From Halopseudomonas maritima (lineage in GTDB: Bacteria; Pseudomonadota; Gammaproteobacteria; Pseudomonadales; Pseudomonadaceae): a stretch of 64,000 nt of DNA. The notes under the pieces were generated by a model. That model saw nothing but the letters and a program-made list of their open reading frames with translations, made no database searches and was not told where the DNA came from. This document shows positions 8,340-15,665 of the stretch, piece by piece (positions within the stretch are counted from its first letter, which is position 1; every line of letters starts with the position of its first letter). A program made the position numbers and the translations under genes. The stretch lies in assembly GCF_021545785.1 (NCBI RefSeq), contig NZ_CP079801.1, positions 3,871,610-3,935,609 of the forward strand, in the 5' to 3' direction.

Positions 8340-9578
8340 TCAGCCAGCGGCAGGCAGGCTGTTGAGTATTGGGTCACCTGGCAGGCCCAGCACGCAGCTG
8401 GTACCGCCCTCGGTGTACATCATGGCTACGCAGCGATTGCAGGCGGTGCAGCCGGACTGGCGTGCCACGCCTTGGCCCAGGGCATTCACCCAGTTCGGGT
8501 CATGAATCAGCACACGGCCGAGCGCCAAGGCCTCAAAGCCTTCGTCTACCAGCTCCACCACACCCTCGGCACTGGTCAACCCACCCAGGTAGGCCAGCGG
8601 TACATCCACCGCGGCGCGAATTTGCCGCGCGTACTTGAGCAGATACAGAGGCTTGAACTCACGTGGCTTCTCAGCCAGCTGTTGCAGGTACATCGCAAAC
8701 TTCATCACCGGATTGGTCACCACCGCGCGGTTTTCCGGCGGAAAGGAGGAACCGAACATGGTGGTGATGGACTCCGCATTCAGACCGGCGCTGAGCACCA
8801 GCAGATGGGCGCCCTCCTCGGCCAGCGCCCGGGCAATCTGCACACCCTCGTCAATGTGATTGCCGCCGCGCGCGCCCTCCACCATGCTGAACTTGCAGAT
8901 CACCGCCAGCTCGTTGCCAACCGCATCCAGCACTGCACGCAGCACCTGGCGCGGAAAGCGCAAGCGGTTCTCCAGACTTCCGCCGTAGGCATCCTTGCGC
9001 TGGTTGTACCGCGGCGACAGAAACTGGCTGAGCAGGTAGCCGTGGCCCATGTGGATCTCCACCGCATCAAACCCCGCTTCCTGTGCCAATCGTGCGCCAC
9101 GGGCAAAATCGACGGCGATGCGCTGCATATCCGCCTCGCTCATTTGCTTCTTGAAGAACATTCCGCTCATCAAGCCGATCTTGTTGAAACCGCCACTGGC
9201 CGACAGCGGACGCCCCTGCCCTGGCGCACGAGTAAAGACAAAGCAGCCACCATGGGTAATCTGCGCCGACGCCTTGCCACCGGCTGCATGCACCGCATCG
9301 GTCAACGCGCGCAGGTGTGGCAAGGTTTGGCGATTGAGCTGAATCTGATTGGGCAAGGTGCAGCCGTCATCGCTGACAGCGCAGTAGGCAACGGTGGTCA
9401 GGGCCGCGCCGCCGGCGGCAACACCCGCGTGAAACTGCACCAGTTGCTGTGAAGGAATCCCGTTGGGCGACATGCCCTCGTTGGTGGCCGCTTTGATAAA
9501 GCGGTTCTTCAGCTGTATCGGGCCAACACGAAGCGGCTGATAGGCTGCGGCCAGCGGCGAATTCATCTCAGTGCTCAT
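8340..9578 (-). CDS. Old-yellow-enzyme-type NADH:flavin oxidoreductase with orphan 4Fe-4S ligands
   Basis: A 412-aa FMN TIM barrel (PLRVGPIQLKNRFIKAATNE at the N-terminus, catalytic HMGHGYLLSQFLSPRYNQR, GGSLENRLRF). Such enzymes reduce activated C=C bonds. Unusually, C377, C380, C383 and C395 keep the C-x2-C-x2-C-x11-C spacing of the 4Fe-4S site of 2,4-dienoyl-CoA reductases, yet the chain ends 17 residues later, so the FAD/NADH domain is absent. The start overlaps the upstream SnoaL-like gene by 11 bases, showing tight coupling; an alternative Met is at residue 5. Electrons may come from a separate partner, possibly the flavoprotein encoded 19 bp downstream. Substrate unknown. Confidence 0.85.
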   Translation of the reverse strand: MSTEMNSPLAAAYQPLRVGPIQLKNRFIKAATNEGMSPNGIPSQQLVQFHAGVAAGGAALTTVAYCAVSDDGCTLPNQIQLNRQTLPHLRALTDAVHAAGGKASAQITHGGCFVFTRAPGQGRPLSASGGFNKIGLMSGMFFKKQMSEADMQRIAVDFARGARLAQEAGFDAVEIHMGHGYLLSQFLSPRYNQRKDAYGGSLENRLRFPRQVLRAVLDAVGNELAVICKFSMVEGARGGNHIDEGVQIARALAEEGAHLLVLSAGLNAESITTMFGSSFPPENRAVVTNPVMKFAMYLQQLAEKPREFKPLYLLKYARQIRAAVDVPLAYLGGLTSAEGVVELVDEGFEALALGRVLIHDPNWVNALGQGVARQSGCTACNRCVAMMYTEGGTSCVLGLPGDPILNSLPAAG

Positions 9579-10029
9579 CAGGCTCTCCCAAGGTGCGACC
9601 GGTCACCACTGAATGCAGGCGGCACACCGACTCGACGATCTGCCAGCCCTCATCCCCCTTGCGGTAGCGGTCCAGATAGACGCCGCCCAGCTGCCGAGTG
9701 AGGCCGCTGTCAGCATCCAGGTTGAAATAGAAAATCGCCCAGCGCGCGCTAGCCTCGCCGCCCGAATGCAGGGTGATTTCAGGGTTGGCGGCGTGGTGCA
9801 GGTCAATCACCTGCGGCTGGCAGGCCATCTGTTGATACAGCGCGACAAAAGCATCTCGCTCGGTGAAGGTGCCAATCGGCCCAAAATCGATCCAGATAGC
9901 CCCACTGGCGAAACAGCTGCGGATGCGCTCAACGTCTTTGCTGTCACAGGCATTGAGGTAACGGTGTTTGAGTTCGCGGATGGCCTCGCGGTCTTCCAGC
10001 GCCTGCAGGCGCGCCTCAAGGGTGGCCAT
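9568..10029 (-). CDS. SnoaL-like (NTF2 fold) protein
   Basis: A 153-aa single-domain protein of the SnoaL_4/NTF2-like superfamily: N-terminal helix LEDREAIRELKHRYLNACDSK, then GAIWIDFGP and a beta-rich C-terminal half ending in CRLHSVVTGR. This cone fold occurs in ketosteroid isomerases, dehydratases and small ligand-binding proteins. It sits between an SDR (3 bp upstream) and an old-yellow-enzyme gene (11-base overlap). A role as an isomerase or dehydratase on a steroid ring intermediate fits the setting but is not proven by motifs, because the catalytic residues of the superfamily vary. Confidence 0.75.
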   Translation of the reverse strand: MATLEARLQALEDREAIRELKHRYLNACDSKDVERIRSCFASGAIWIDFGPIGTFTERDAFVALYQQMACQPQVIDLHHAANPEITLHSGGEASARWAIFYFNLDADSGLTRQLGGVYLDRYRKGDEGWQIVESVCRLHSVVTGRTLGEPDEH

Positions 10030-10032
10030 GAC

Positions 10033-10917
10033 TCAACCCACCCGCGCCGGATGCACCGCAGGCGGCGCGCCAAGCTGCTGACGTAGCGACGCCGGTTGAT
10101 GTCCATTCACATCCGTCAGGCCATAGGCCGCGGCCTGCTCAGCGACGATCAGCGTTTGCCCGCTCAGATGCGTTAGCGCAGGGTCCTGCCATAGCGAGTG
10201 AATGACCCGCCCGGTGAATTGCGGCGTTTCGGCCCGCGCCAGAAAGGCCGCGTAATCCACGCCCTCAGCACTGCCGGCCAGCGCACTGCGCTCAGTCTTT
10301 TGCAAGCCCAGCCAGAGCGACACCGTCGATACCGATGTGCCTTCCATGTCGACCGCCATATCGGCCGCCATCTTGTCGCACCCCGCTTTCTGAGCACCGT
10401 AGGCGGGGCCGTGCATGTAACAGTTGGCGCCAAAGCTGGAGATAAAAACGACGAGTGCCTGCGGGCTTTTGAGCAGCAGCGGCATAGCCAGATGGGTAGC
10501 CACATAGGCAGAGCGCAAGCCAACATCCAACATCTGCGACATCGCCAGCGGCTTCTGCCAGAACGGACCAGAGTCGGTCAGCATCGACGGCAGGCAAGTA
10601 GCGTTGTTGACCAACACATCCAGCCGGCCCTGCTCGCGCTCAATCCGCGCCATCAGCGCCCGTACCTGCTCATCGTCAGCGTGGTCACACTGCACCGCCA
10701 CTGCCAGGCCACCCGCCGCCTCGATCGCCAGCGCGGCAGTCTGCAGATTACCGCCCAGACGCTGCCCTTTGACCTCGTCAACACCGCTACCGCTCAGCGT
10801 GCGAGCGCTCAGGTAAACCGTCATCCCGGCGGCGCCAAGCGCCTCGGCAATGCCAGCACCAACACCGCGACTCGCACCGGTAACCAGTGCCACGCCCTGT
10901 GAAATGTGTTTTTGCAT
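10033..10917 (-). CDS. Short-chain dehydrogenase/reductase, first gene of operon B
   Basis: A 294-aa SDR with cofactor loop TGASRGVGAGIAEALG, NNA at the end of strand 4, the FISSFG serine and YGAQKAGCDK with catalytic Tyr and Lys. A long C-terminal extension makes it larger than a classical SDR and similar in layout to the DHRS1-type group. The start giving MQKHISQG lies directly before the Rossmann strand; the longer frame crosses the operator. The palindrome TCGTCTGAGCGGACGA lies 56 bp upstream. It probably oxidises a hydroxyl or reduces a ketone of a steroid intermediate; substrate not determinable. Confidence 0.83.
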   Translation of the reverse strand: MQKHISQGVALVTGASRGVGAGIAEALGAAGMTVYLSARTLSGSGVDEVKGQRLGGNLQTAALAIEAAGGLAVAVQCDHADDEQVRALMARIEREQGRLDVLVNNATCLPSMLTDSGPFWQKPLAMSQMLDVGLRSAYVATHLAMPLLLKSPQALVVFISSFGANCYMHGPAYGAQKAGCDKMAADMAVDMEGTSVSTVSLWLGLQKTERSALAGSAEGVDYAAFLARAETPQFTGRVIHSLWQDPALTHLSGQTLIVAEQAAAYGLTDVNGHQPASLRQQLGAPPAVHPARVG

Positions 10918-10972
10918 CAGGCCTGCTTCCTCGTTTTCACAACGATTGTGGAAACAGCCCCGTGCCGAAACA

Positions 10973-10988
10973 TCGTCTGAGCGGACGA
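10973..10988. promoter_or_regulatory. Steroid-regulon palindrome, copy B
   Basis: TCGTCTGAGCGGACGA, 56 bp upstream of the SDR start at 10917 and between it and the divergent small ORF at 11116. Same half-sites as copies A and C-F. Confidence 0.7.
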
Positions 10989-11115
10989 TATTCCCCGCTC
11001 GTCGCCGCACGCCAAACCTAACCCATTTGGACGAGGCAGACGCTGTTCAACACGGCAGAATGCAGCCATCGATACCAGACCAACGGCTCACACAATCTCA
11101 ATAAGAGGGCCCAAC

Positions 11116-11289
11116 ATGAAGACATCACGTATTCATCTGTGGATCTGCGCAGGCGCAGCTGCGCTGTTGCTGCTGCTCATGACTGCGGCACTCAACTCCC
11201 CACTGGCACAGCACGATCAGCCGCGTTGCACAGCCAACCCAACCCTATGCGCCAATGGGCCAATGCCTGTCGCCAAGCTGCTGCCCTAG
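11116..11289 (+). CDS. Possible small secreted peptide (57 aa)
   Basis: An ATG with AGAGGG six bases before it opens a 57-codon frame. The product starts MKTSRIHLW, has a hydrophobic stretch (AGAAALLLLLMTAAL, residues ~12-26) and then a short polar tail with two cysteines. This looks like a signal peptide or a single membrane anchor. I recognise no family. It is divergent from operon B, and copy B of the palindrome stands between them, so it could belong to the same regulon. The evidence is only the ribosome site and the hydrophobic pattern; it may not be a gene. Confidence 0.35.
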   Translation: MKTSRIHLWICAGAAALLLLLMTAALNSPLAQHDQPRCTANPTLCANGPMPVAKLLP

Positions 11290-11822
11290 CGGGCGGCGAG
11301 CCGTGCGCCTCGTCCTGCCTGGGGTATCTGCTTGCCAAGGTGCACCTGTTTGTTCGCTATCGGCTTCTTTGCAGGCCTGCAATCGCCGTTCGCCTAATAT
11401 CCGGACGTTCGTGCGCAGCAATCTCTGGCACCTTTACAGCGGGCTTCCGCCGAGTCCGGAATTACCGCGGAGTTGCGCGTCCCAGCCCGCCAGGGTTGTA
11501 TTGTCGTGTAAGGGCTGGGGCAGGCCTTACGCCTGAGGGGCGAGGCACCATGAGATTGAAGGCACGCATGGCTGCGGTCGGCCAGAAGCAGCCGATGACG
11601 ACAGATAAAAATTGCCCAGAAGCGGCCCCTAAAGGGTGTCTATGAATCTAGAGAGGTTCAGCCTCTACCGCATGGTTTACAGAAGAGCCTATCGGCAACA
11701 TCTTGGAAGTATGCAGCCACAAGCTGCCCTGCTCGGTCGGTGTTGATGGCTAAGTCGGGACAAAGCTCTGGAATGCTGCCGGGCGGGCGCAGGCTTCCTA
11801 CCAGCGCCCGCCCGGCGACATG
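11290..11822. other. 533 bp without a convincing gene; left edge of the foreign module
   Basis: No ORF here has a good start and a recognisable product. It holds a perfect 13-bp inverted repeat at 11778-11816. Base composition changes from the G+C-rich catabolic operon to the less G+C-rich defence genes in this stretch, so the junction of the inserted module is probably here. I see no integrase and no direct repeat. Confidence 0.5.
11778..11816. repeat. Perfect 13-bp inverted repeat (hairpin)
   Basis: GCCGGGCGGGCGC (11778-11790) is exactly complementary to GCGCCCGCCCGGC (11804-11816) with a 13-nt loop. It lies 7 bp past the 3' end of the HicA-like gene on the minus strand and may act as the operon's transcript end, although no U-run follows. 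Confidence 0.6.
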
Positions 11823-12050
11823 TTACATCTGGCTTTTAGTTACTCCAGTACAGTTGTGGGTAGACAGAACAGTTTGCTTGAATCGCTGCAAACTACTGCG
11901 ACCACTTGGTGAAATAGAAACGGTAATGGGCCGCCTGAGAGAGGGGTGAGTCAACTTGCCGTGCTTGCCGCCACGTTGATAACCCCATCCGTGTCGGACT
12001 AGGCTGCGTATGACTAGGTCGAAGTCTTTATCTGAGCAGTACTTCCTCAT
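11823..12050 (-). CDS. HicA-like small protein (putative mRNA interferase)
   Basis: A 75-aa protein with the HicA/YcfA double-stranded-RNA-binding pattern: a helix ending LVRHGWGYQRGG, then KHGKLTHP with the histidine at the place of the catalytic His of HicA toxins, a strand PITVSISPSG, and a final helix LQRFKQTVL. HicA proteins cleave mRNA and are normally neutralised by HicB; no HicB gene is next to it. Its ATG overlaps the viperin stop codon (ATGA) and has GGAGG four bases upstream, so it is translated with the viperin. It may be the effector or a decoy of the antiviral operon. Confidence 0.65.
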   Translation of the reverse strand: MRKYCSDKDFDLVIRSLVRHGWGYQRGGKHGKLTHPSLRRPITVSISPSGRSSLQRFKQTVLSTHNCTGVTKSQM

Positions 12051-13006
12051 GATGCCTCCCCCGCTGCGGTAACGTAGCGAGAGCTAAAGCCGACTGGGCT
12101 GAAGCGCATTTCCGAGAAGGCTGCGGCGGCGCCGATAGACAATATCGATTGGCTGTAGAGGTAGCCTCCTACCCCTGCTGGCTGGTTTTGGAAGAAACGG
12201 CCATATGGGTCGACCATAAGGTACGACTCACACATGTCGCTATTGTCCTCGACGCACTGGATTGACTGGAAAGCGCTATGTCTTTCCACAAAGGCCGCAA
12301 AGGCCTCATCGGTGACGGCCAGGGTGTCATCAACTACTGGCAGCATCCGCAGTACCTTCCAGCGCTCTGGGCGAACTCGCGTGATTAATCCGCTCAAGTC
12401 TTCATCGACATTTAAGGCGTTGACGACGGTATTAAGCTTGATCTTGAGTGCGGGGTTAATTTGACGAGCAAAGTCCAGGTTCGCGGTCAGCTCATTTAGA
12501 CTCAGCTGTCGCCCACTTCTTTCTACCCGCCCTATTGCAAGGTTGGTTTCAGAATGCGCGGAGTCCAGACTGATACCCAGGCAGGTTAGTTGCGGTGCAA
12601 GCTGCTTTATAACGTCAGATGCCAACTTTGACGCATTGCTGATCAGTGAAACCTCAAACCCTATTTGCCTGGCTGCGCGGGTGATGTCCAGCAGGCGCTC
12701 TCCGAGTATCGACGGCTCTCCGCCGGCCAGGTTCAGGCGCAGGGTGCGCCATGAGAGCGCATCACACAGAGGATTGCTGGTGTTTGTTGGCTGAAAATAC
12801 CGGAACAACTCCGTCAGCAACTGCTGGCTGCGCTCGAGCTCCTGAAATAGCTCGCGAGGGCAGGGGTGTTCTGTCCATTTCGCGTAACAGTATTGGCAGC
12901 GGTAATTGCATGCCTCCGTCACGTGCCAGTTGATGGTTAGAGCGTCAACGTGGGCGGGAGCTGCTTTTACAGGGCAAATGGGGAAAATCAAATTATCTTT
13001 GGACAT
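12047..13006 (-). CDS. Prokaryotic viperin (radical SAM, ddhNTP synthase)
   Basis: The 319-aa product carries the radical-SAM cluster motif C-x3-C-x2-C (C33, C37, C40, in EACNYRCQYC) and the SAM motif AGGEP at 94-98. It also has viperin-specific blocks: ISLDS near 146, NLAIGR at 155-160, KLNTVVNALNVDED at 190-203, RPERWKV at 212-218, AFAAFVERH near 235 and SYLMVDPYGRF near 261. These match animal viperin block by block. Viperins turn CTP, UTP or GTP into 3'-deoxy-3',4'-didehydro chain terminators that block viral RNA synthesis. The start follows AAGGAG eight bases away. It is the middle gene of the operon 724-aa protein - viperin - HicA-like. Unlike some bacterial viperins, there is no neighbouring nucleotide kinase. 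Confidence 0.92.
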   Translation of the reverse strand: MSKDNLIFPICPVKAAPAHVDALTINWHVTEACNYRCQYCYAKWTEHPCPRELFQELERSQQLLTELFRYFQPTNTSNPLCDALSWRTLRLNLAGGEPSILGERLLDITRAARQIGFEVSLISNASKLASDVIKQLAPQLTCLGISLDSAHSETNLAIGRVERSGRQLSLNELTANLDFARQINPALKIKLNTVVNALNVDEDLSGLITRVRPERWKVLRMLPVVDDTLAVTDEAFAAFVERHSAFQSIQCVEDNSDMCESYLMVDPYGRFFQNQPAGVGGYLYSQSILSIGAAAAFSEMRFSPVGFSSRYVTAAGEAS

Positions 13007-13125
13007 GCGTCAACTCCTTGGCGACCGCTGTCGTGCGGTCAGTAAAAGGTTCTGCATGGCGGACGCAAGACGTCAGAGTTGGAGCATCAGGCTCCTGTAC
13101 GCCGTGTTTTTTGATGAAACGTCGG

Positions 13126-15300
13126 TTACGGATTGCGCATCATATTGCGCCGTGTCTTGAGGGCTCCCTCGCGATTGATAGAAAGATTGAGCGCGCGCCG
13201 CTGGCTCATGAGTAGCCACCATTCAGCGGCGATCAACCCGCGCTTGTAGTCCTGAACGCTTTTTTTACTGTTGGTTTCCCGGCGCACGGCGCGATAAGCC
13301 TCTTTCGCGACATCGCGGACGCTCTCATCAGGATCGAACTGCCGGGTAAAAAAGAGGGTTTTGTGTGCCTTCCCGTTGGGGTCAAGGCCGATTTCCAACA
13401 GCGCCTTCAAATACCCTTGGCGCCAGATAGCCGATTGCTCTGTCACTTGGTTATTGGCGTACCGTTCATCGTTGGGCTTTTTTTCGCCTTTGCGCAGGCG
13501 CAGGCGGCTAAGGCAATACTCGATCAGATCAAGGGCGAATGCGTGGTAGAACTCCAGCTCAGCTTTTTCGTACTCCTGCTGGCCAATGCAAGTTCCGTTA
13601 AGCTTTTTCGCCCACAAGTCCCTAACTTGCTCACTCAGTGGGCTGTACCAACTGACAGCCTTGTCGCTGTAAAGGGAGCTGAAGCGGGAGAGTGATTCGT
13701 CGGCGAACGGTACGCTCGACGAGCGCATGAGGATCAGGCGATGTCGAAGTGCCTTCTGCGGGTCTAGGTGCGATAGCCTGCTCAACAGCGTATCTAGTTG
13801 GTTGTTCAGATCAGGCTCTGCCGCATTCGACAGTCGGCTGCGCAGCAGTCCGATGCTCTTGTCAATGTGAGGCAGCACGGCCTCGTCACTCAGTCTGCCA
13901 ATAGCAGCAACAGTCCATCGCGGGGTTAGATCCAGTGGAAATTCGGGGTCGTGAATCAACTTTTCGAGCAGGCTGTCCCACCAAGAGTGAAGGTCTCGAG
14001 ATATTGGCTTACTAAGCAGGCAGCCTAGTCTGCGGGATAAGACGGTCAATGCATCTGCCATGTCTAGGTCATGAATCTTATCTTCAAACTTGGTTTGCCA
14101 TGTGGCGGCATAGTCCGACGCCCACCATTTTCTGCTGCTGTAATCAACTAGTGTTGGGAGCCGGTCCTGTTTGCTTTTTAGTGTTGCTGTTACATCGCTC
14201 TGGACTGAATGCTGAATCCAGGCCTCGATTTTCTCGGGAGTAAGCCGCGAGAGTATGCTGCATAGAGCTTTTTCCTCGGCAGCAGCCCATGCCTGCGGAT
14301 CTGGATTTTGATGGGTGCGAGCCCGGACACATTCATCAAGCGGTAAAGCCCAGTCAGTAACCTGTCCTTCATGTGCATTGGTGAGATCCATGTGGATCGC
14401 CAGCGCTTCCTTTAACCGCAGCTCCAAGTCGTCGAGCCAATTTATGGCAGAGTCGCACAGGGCCTTTACATCGCTGTCACCTGAGCGTGGCGCCTCTAGC
14501 TCAGACCGTAGAGCCCCCCACTCGGTATATAACTTTTCAAAAACGCCTTCGTATGGGCTACGCAGTCTGCCGGCAGCAGCGTCGGATTCGACCCAAGCCT
14601 CCAGAAACCTGACCCTTTGAAGCCACTGGTGTGCTGCAAGTGTCGGCGGGCCTGAATGCTGCTGTATTTCAGCAACTGAAATCAAATCTATGGCGCTGGG
14701 GTTGAAAATCGAGGCCGACTCGGTCTGGCCTCCCCGCGCATGCTGCGGCAGCGCGGGGAAGCACCGCCACAGCACCTGCTCCCTTTCCTGCGCTCCTTCT
14801 GCAATAAGCTGTGGATCATCAAATACAGCACGGTGGAAGCAGTAGTCATTACCGTACAGTGCTTGGATAAACCACTCGTAGGGCGAGTAGTACGGGTTTG
14901 TAGGTTTGAGTCTCTTGTACAATGTGTAAGGAGACTCTTGGAACAGGGTTTGAGCTAACTCTTTGGCAAACGTGAGTACGTTGGAATTTTGTTCGTTATC
15001 AATCACTTGATTCGCAGCGAAATAAAGCCACCGATCTAATTGGTCTGACAGTGAACGAGAGGAAAGCAACGCTGCAGCTTGGTCCTGTGGCGAAGCTTGC
15101 CCCCTAGCACGAGCCAATGCTTCTTCCAATTGGTCAACAAAGGGGAATATGTAACGCCAATTGGCAGCGAAGTGCTCAATCAGCAGCGCGCGTAAGGGCC
15201 CTCTGATTTCATGCTCATCGAGTGCTTGGATAAAGCGCTCGGTTAGATCTGATTTTTCATCAAGCTGGAGATTGCCGAATTCGGCATCAATTCTGCACAT
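13126..15300 (-). CDS. Large protein of unknown function in the viperin operon (724 aa)
   Basis: I do not recognise this family. The protein is rich in Leu, Glu, Arg and Trp and reads as almost entirely alpha-helical, without signal peptide or membrane segment, so it is cytoplasmic. Amphipathic helical pairs in the region ~430-560 (LSRRLGCLLSK, LHSWWDSLLEKL, AIGRLSDEAVLPHI, LSRLSHLDPQKAL) suggest an alpha-solenoid. The last 80 residues hold a basic patch (REGALKTRRNMMRNP at the end). No nuclease, ATPase or protease motif is visible. GGGAG precedes the ATG by seven bases. It is the first gene of the operon, 119 bp ahead of viperin. Codon use and base composition are less G+C-rich than the steroid genes, pointing to transfer. 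A sensor or scaffold role in phage defence is inference from position. Confidence 0.85.
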   Translation of the reverse strand: MCRIDAEFGNLQLDEKSDLTERFIQALDEHEIRGPLRALLIEHFAANWRYIFPFVDQLEEALARARGQASPQDQAAALLSSRSLSDQLDRWLYFAANQVIDNEQNSNVLTFAKELAQTLFQESPYTLYKRLKPTNPYYSPYEWFIQALYGNDYCFHRAVFDDPQLIAEGAQEREQVLWRCFPALPQHARGGQTESASIFNPSAIDLISVAEIQQHSGPPTLAAHQWLQRVRFLEAWVESDAAAGRLRSPYEGVFEKLYTEWGALRSELEAPRSGDSDVKALCDSAINWLDDLELRLKEALAIHMDLTNAHEGQVTDWALPLDECVRARTHQNPDPQAWAAAEEKALCSILSRLTPEKIEAWIQHSVQSDVTATLKSKQDRLPTLVDYSSRKWWASDYAATWQTKFEDKIHDLDMADALTVLSRRLGCLLSKPISRDLHSWWDSLLEKLIHDPEFPLDLTPRWTVAAIGRLSDEAVLPHIDKSIGLLRSRLSNAAEPDLNNQLDTLLSRLSHLDPQKALRHRLILMRSSSVPFADESLSRFSSLYSDKAVSWYSPLSEQVRDLWAKKLNGTCIGQQEYEKAELEFYHAFALDLIEYCLSRLRLRKGEKKPNDERYANNQVTEQSAIWRQGYLKALLEIGLDPNGKAHKTLFFTRQFDPDESVRDVAKEAYRAVRRETNSKKSVQDYKRGLIAAEWWLLMSQRRALNLSINREGALKTRRNMMRNP

Positions 15301-15323
15301 GGTTTTCTCCCAATATCAGGATT

Positions 15324-15374
15324 AGGTTTCATGGGGCACACACCAGATTGGATTCTGGCCTGCAGCTGAAACCT
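15324..15374. promoter_or_regulatory. Inverted repeat upstream of the viperin operon
   Basis: AGGTTTCA (15324-15331) and TGAAACCT (15367-15374) are exact inverted copies 35 bp apart, starting 24 bp before the first start codon of the operon. It could be an operator or a leader hairpin; no -10/-35 pair stood out. Confidence 0.35.
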
Positions 15375-15665
15375 CCCGTGCAGCAGAGGGGAGCGGATGG
15401 GTGATTAGCCCGTGAGCATCAAGCTCGGTAGCCGACTGCAGTAGCGCGTCCAGCAAAAATAGATGGGCTCGTATCTTTAGTCAAGCATTGATCCAAAGGA
15501 CGCCAGCTCGCATTACTGGCTACAGCCCTAACTATTTTCTCCTGACCGGCAGCCGGCAAGCCACGTAAAGGATATGCCGCCCATTGTTTTGAACATCGAC
15601 TGACGGCTACGTATTAGCGCTATGTGAATAGACTTGGCTTATGTAGACAGCTAATGACCGCTTCT
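15375..15665. other. Non-coding stretch between the defence operon and IS1182-family element
   Basis: About 290 bp with no ORF that I can support. It must contain the minus-strand promoter of the viperin operon unless the adjacent insertion sequence supplies one. Confidence 0.5.

Noticed and set aside
11139..11645. Plus-strand 168-codon ORF at the left border of the foreign module
   Set aside because: The composition is Arg/Cys/Ser-rich without family resemblance, there is no ribosome site, and it overlaps the better-supported small ORF at 11116.
12047..13006. Viperin candidate read as a generic radical-SAM enzyme (MoaA, QueE or peptide maturase)
   Set aside because: The C-terminal auxiliary-cluster cysteines of maturases are absent, and the NxxIGR, KLNTVVN and RWKV blocks together are specific for viperin.
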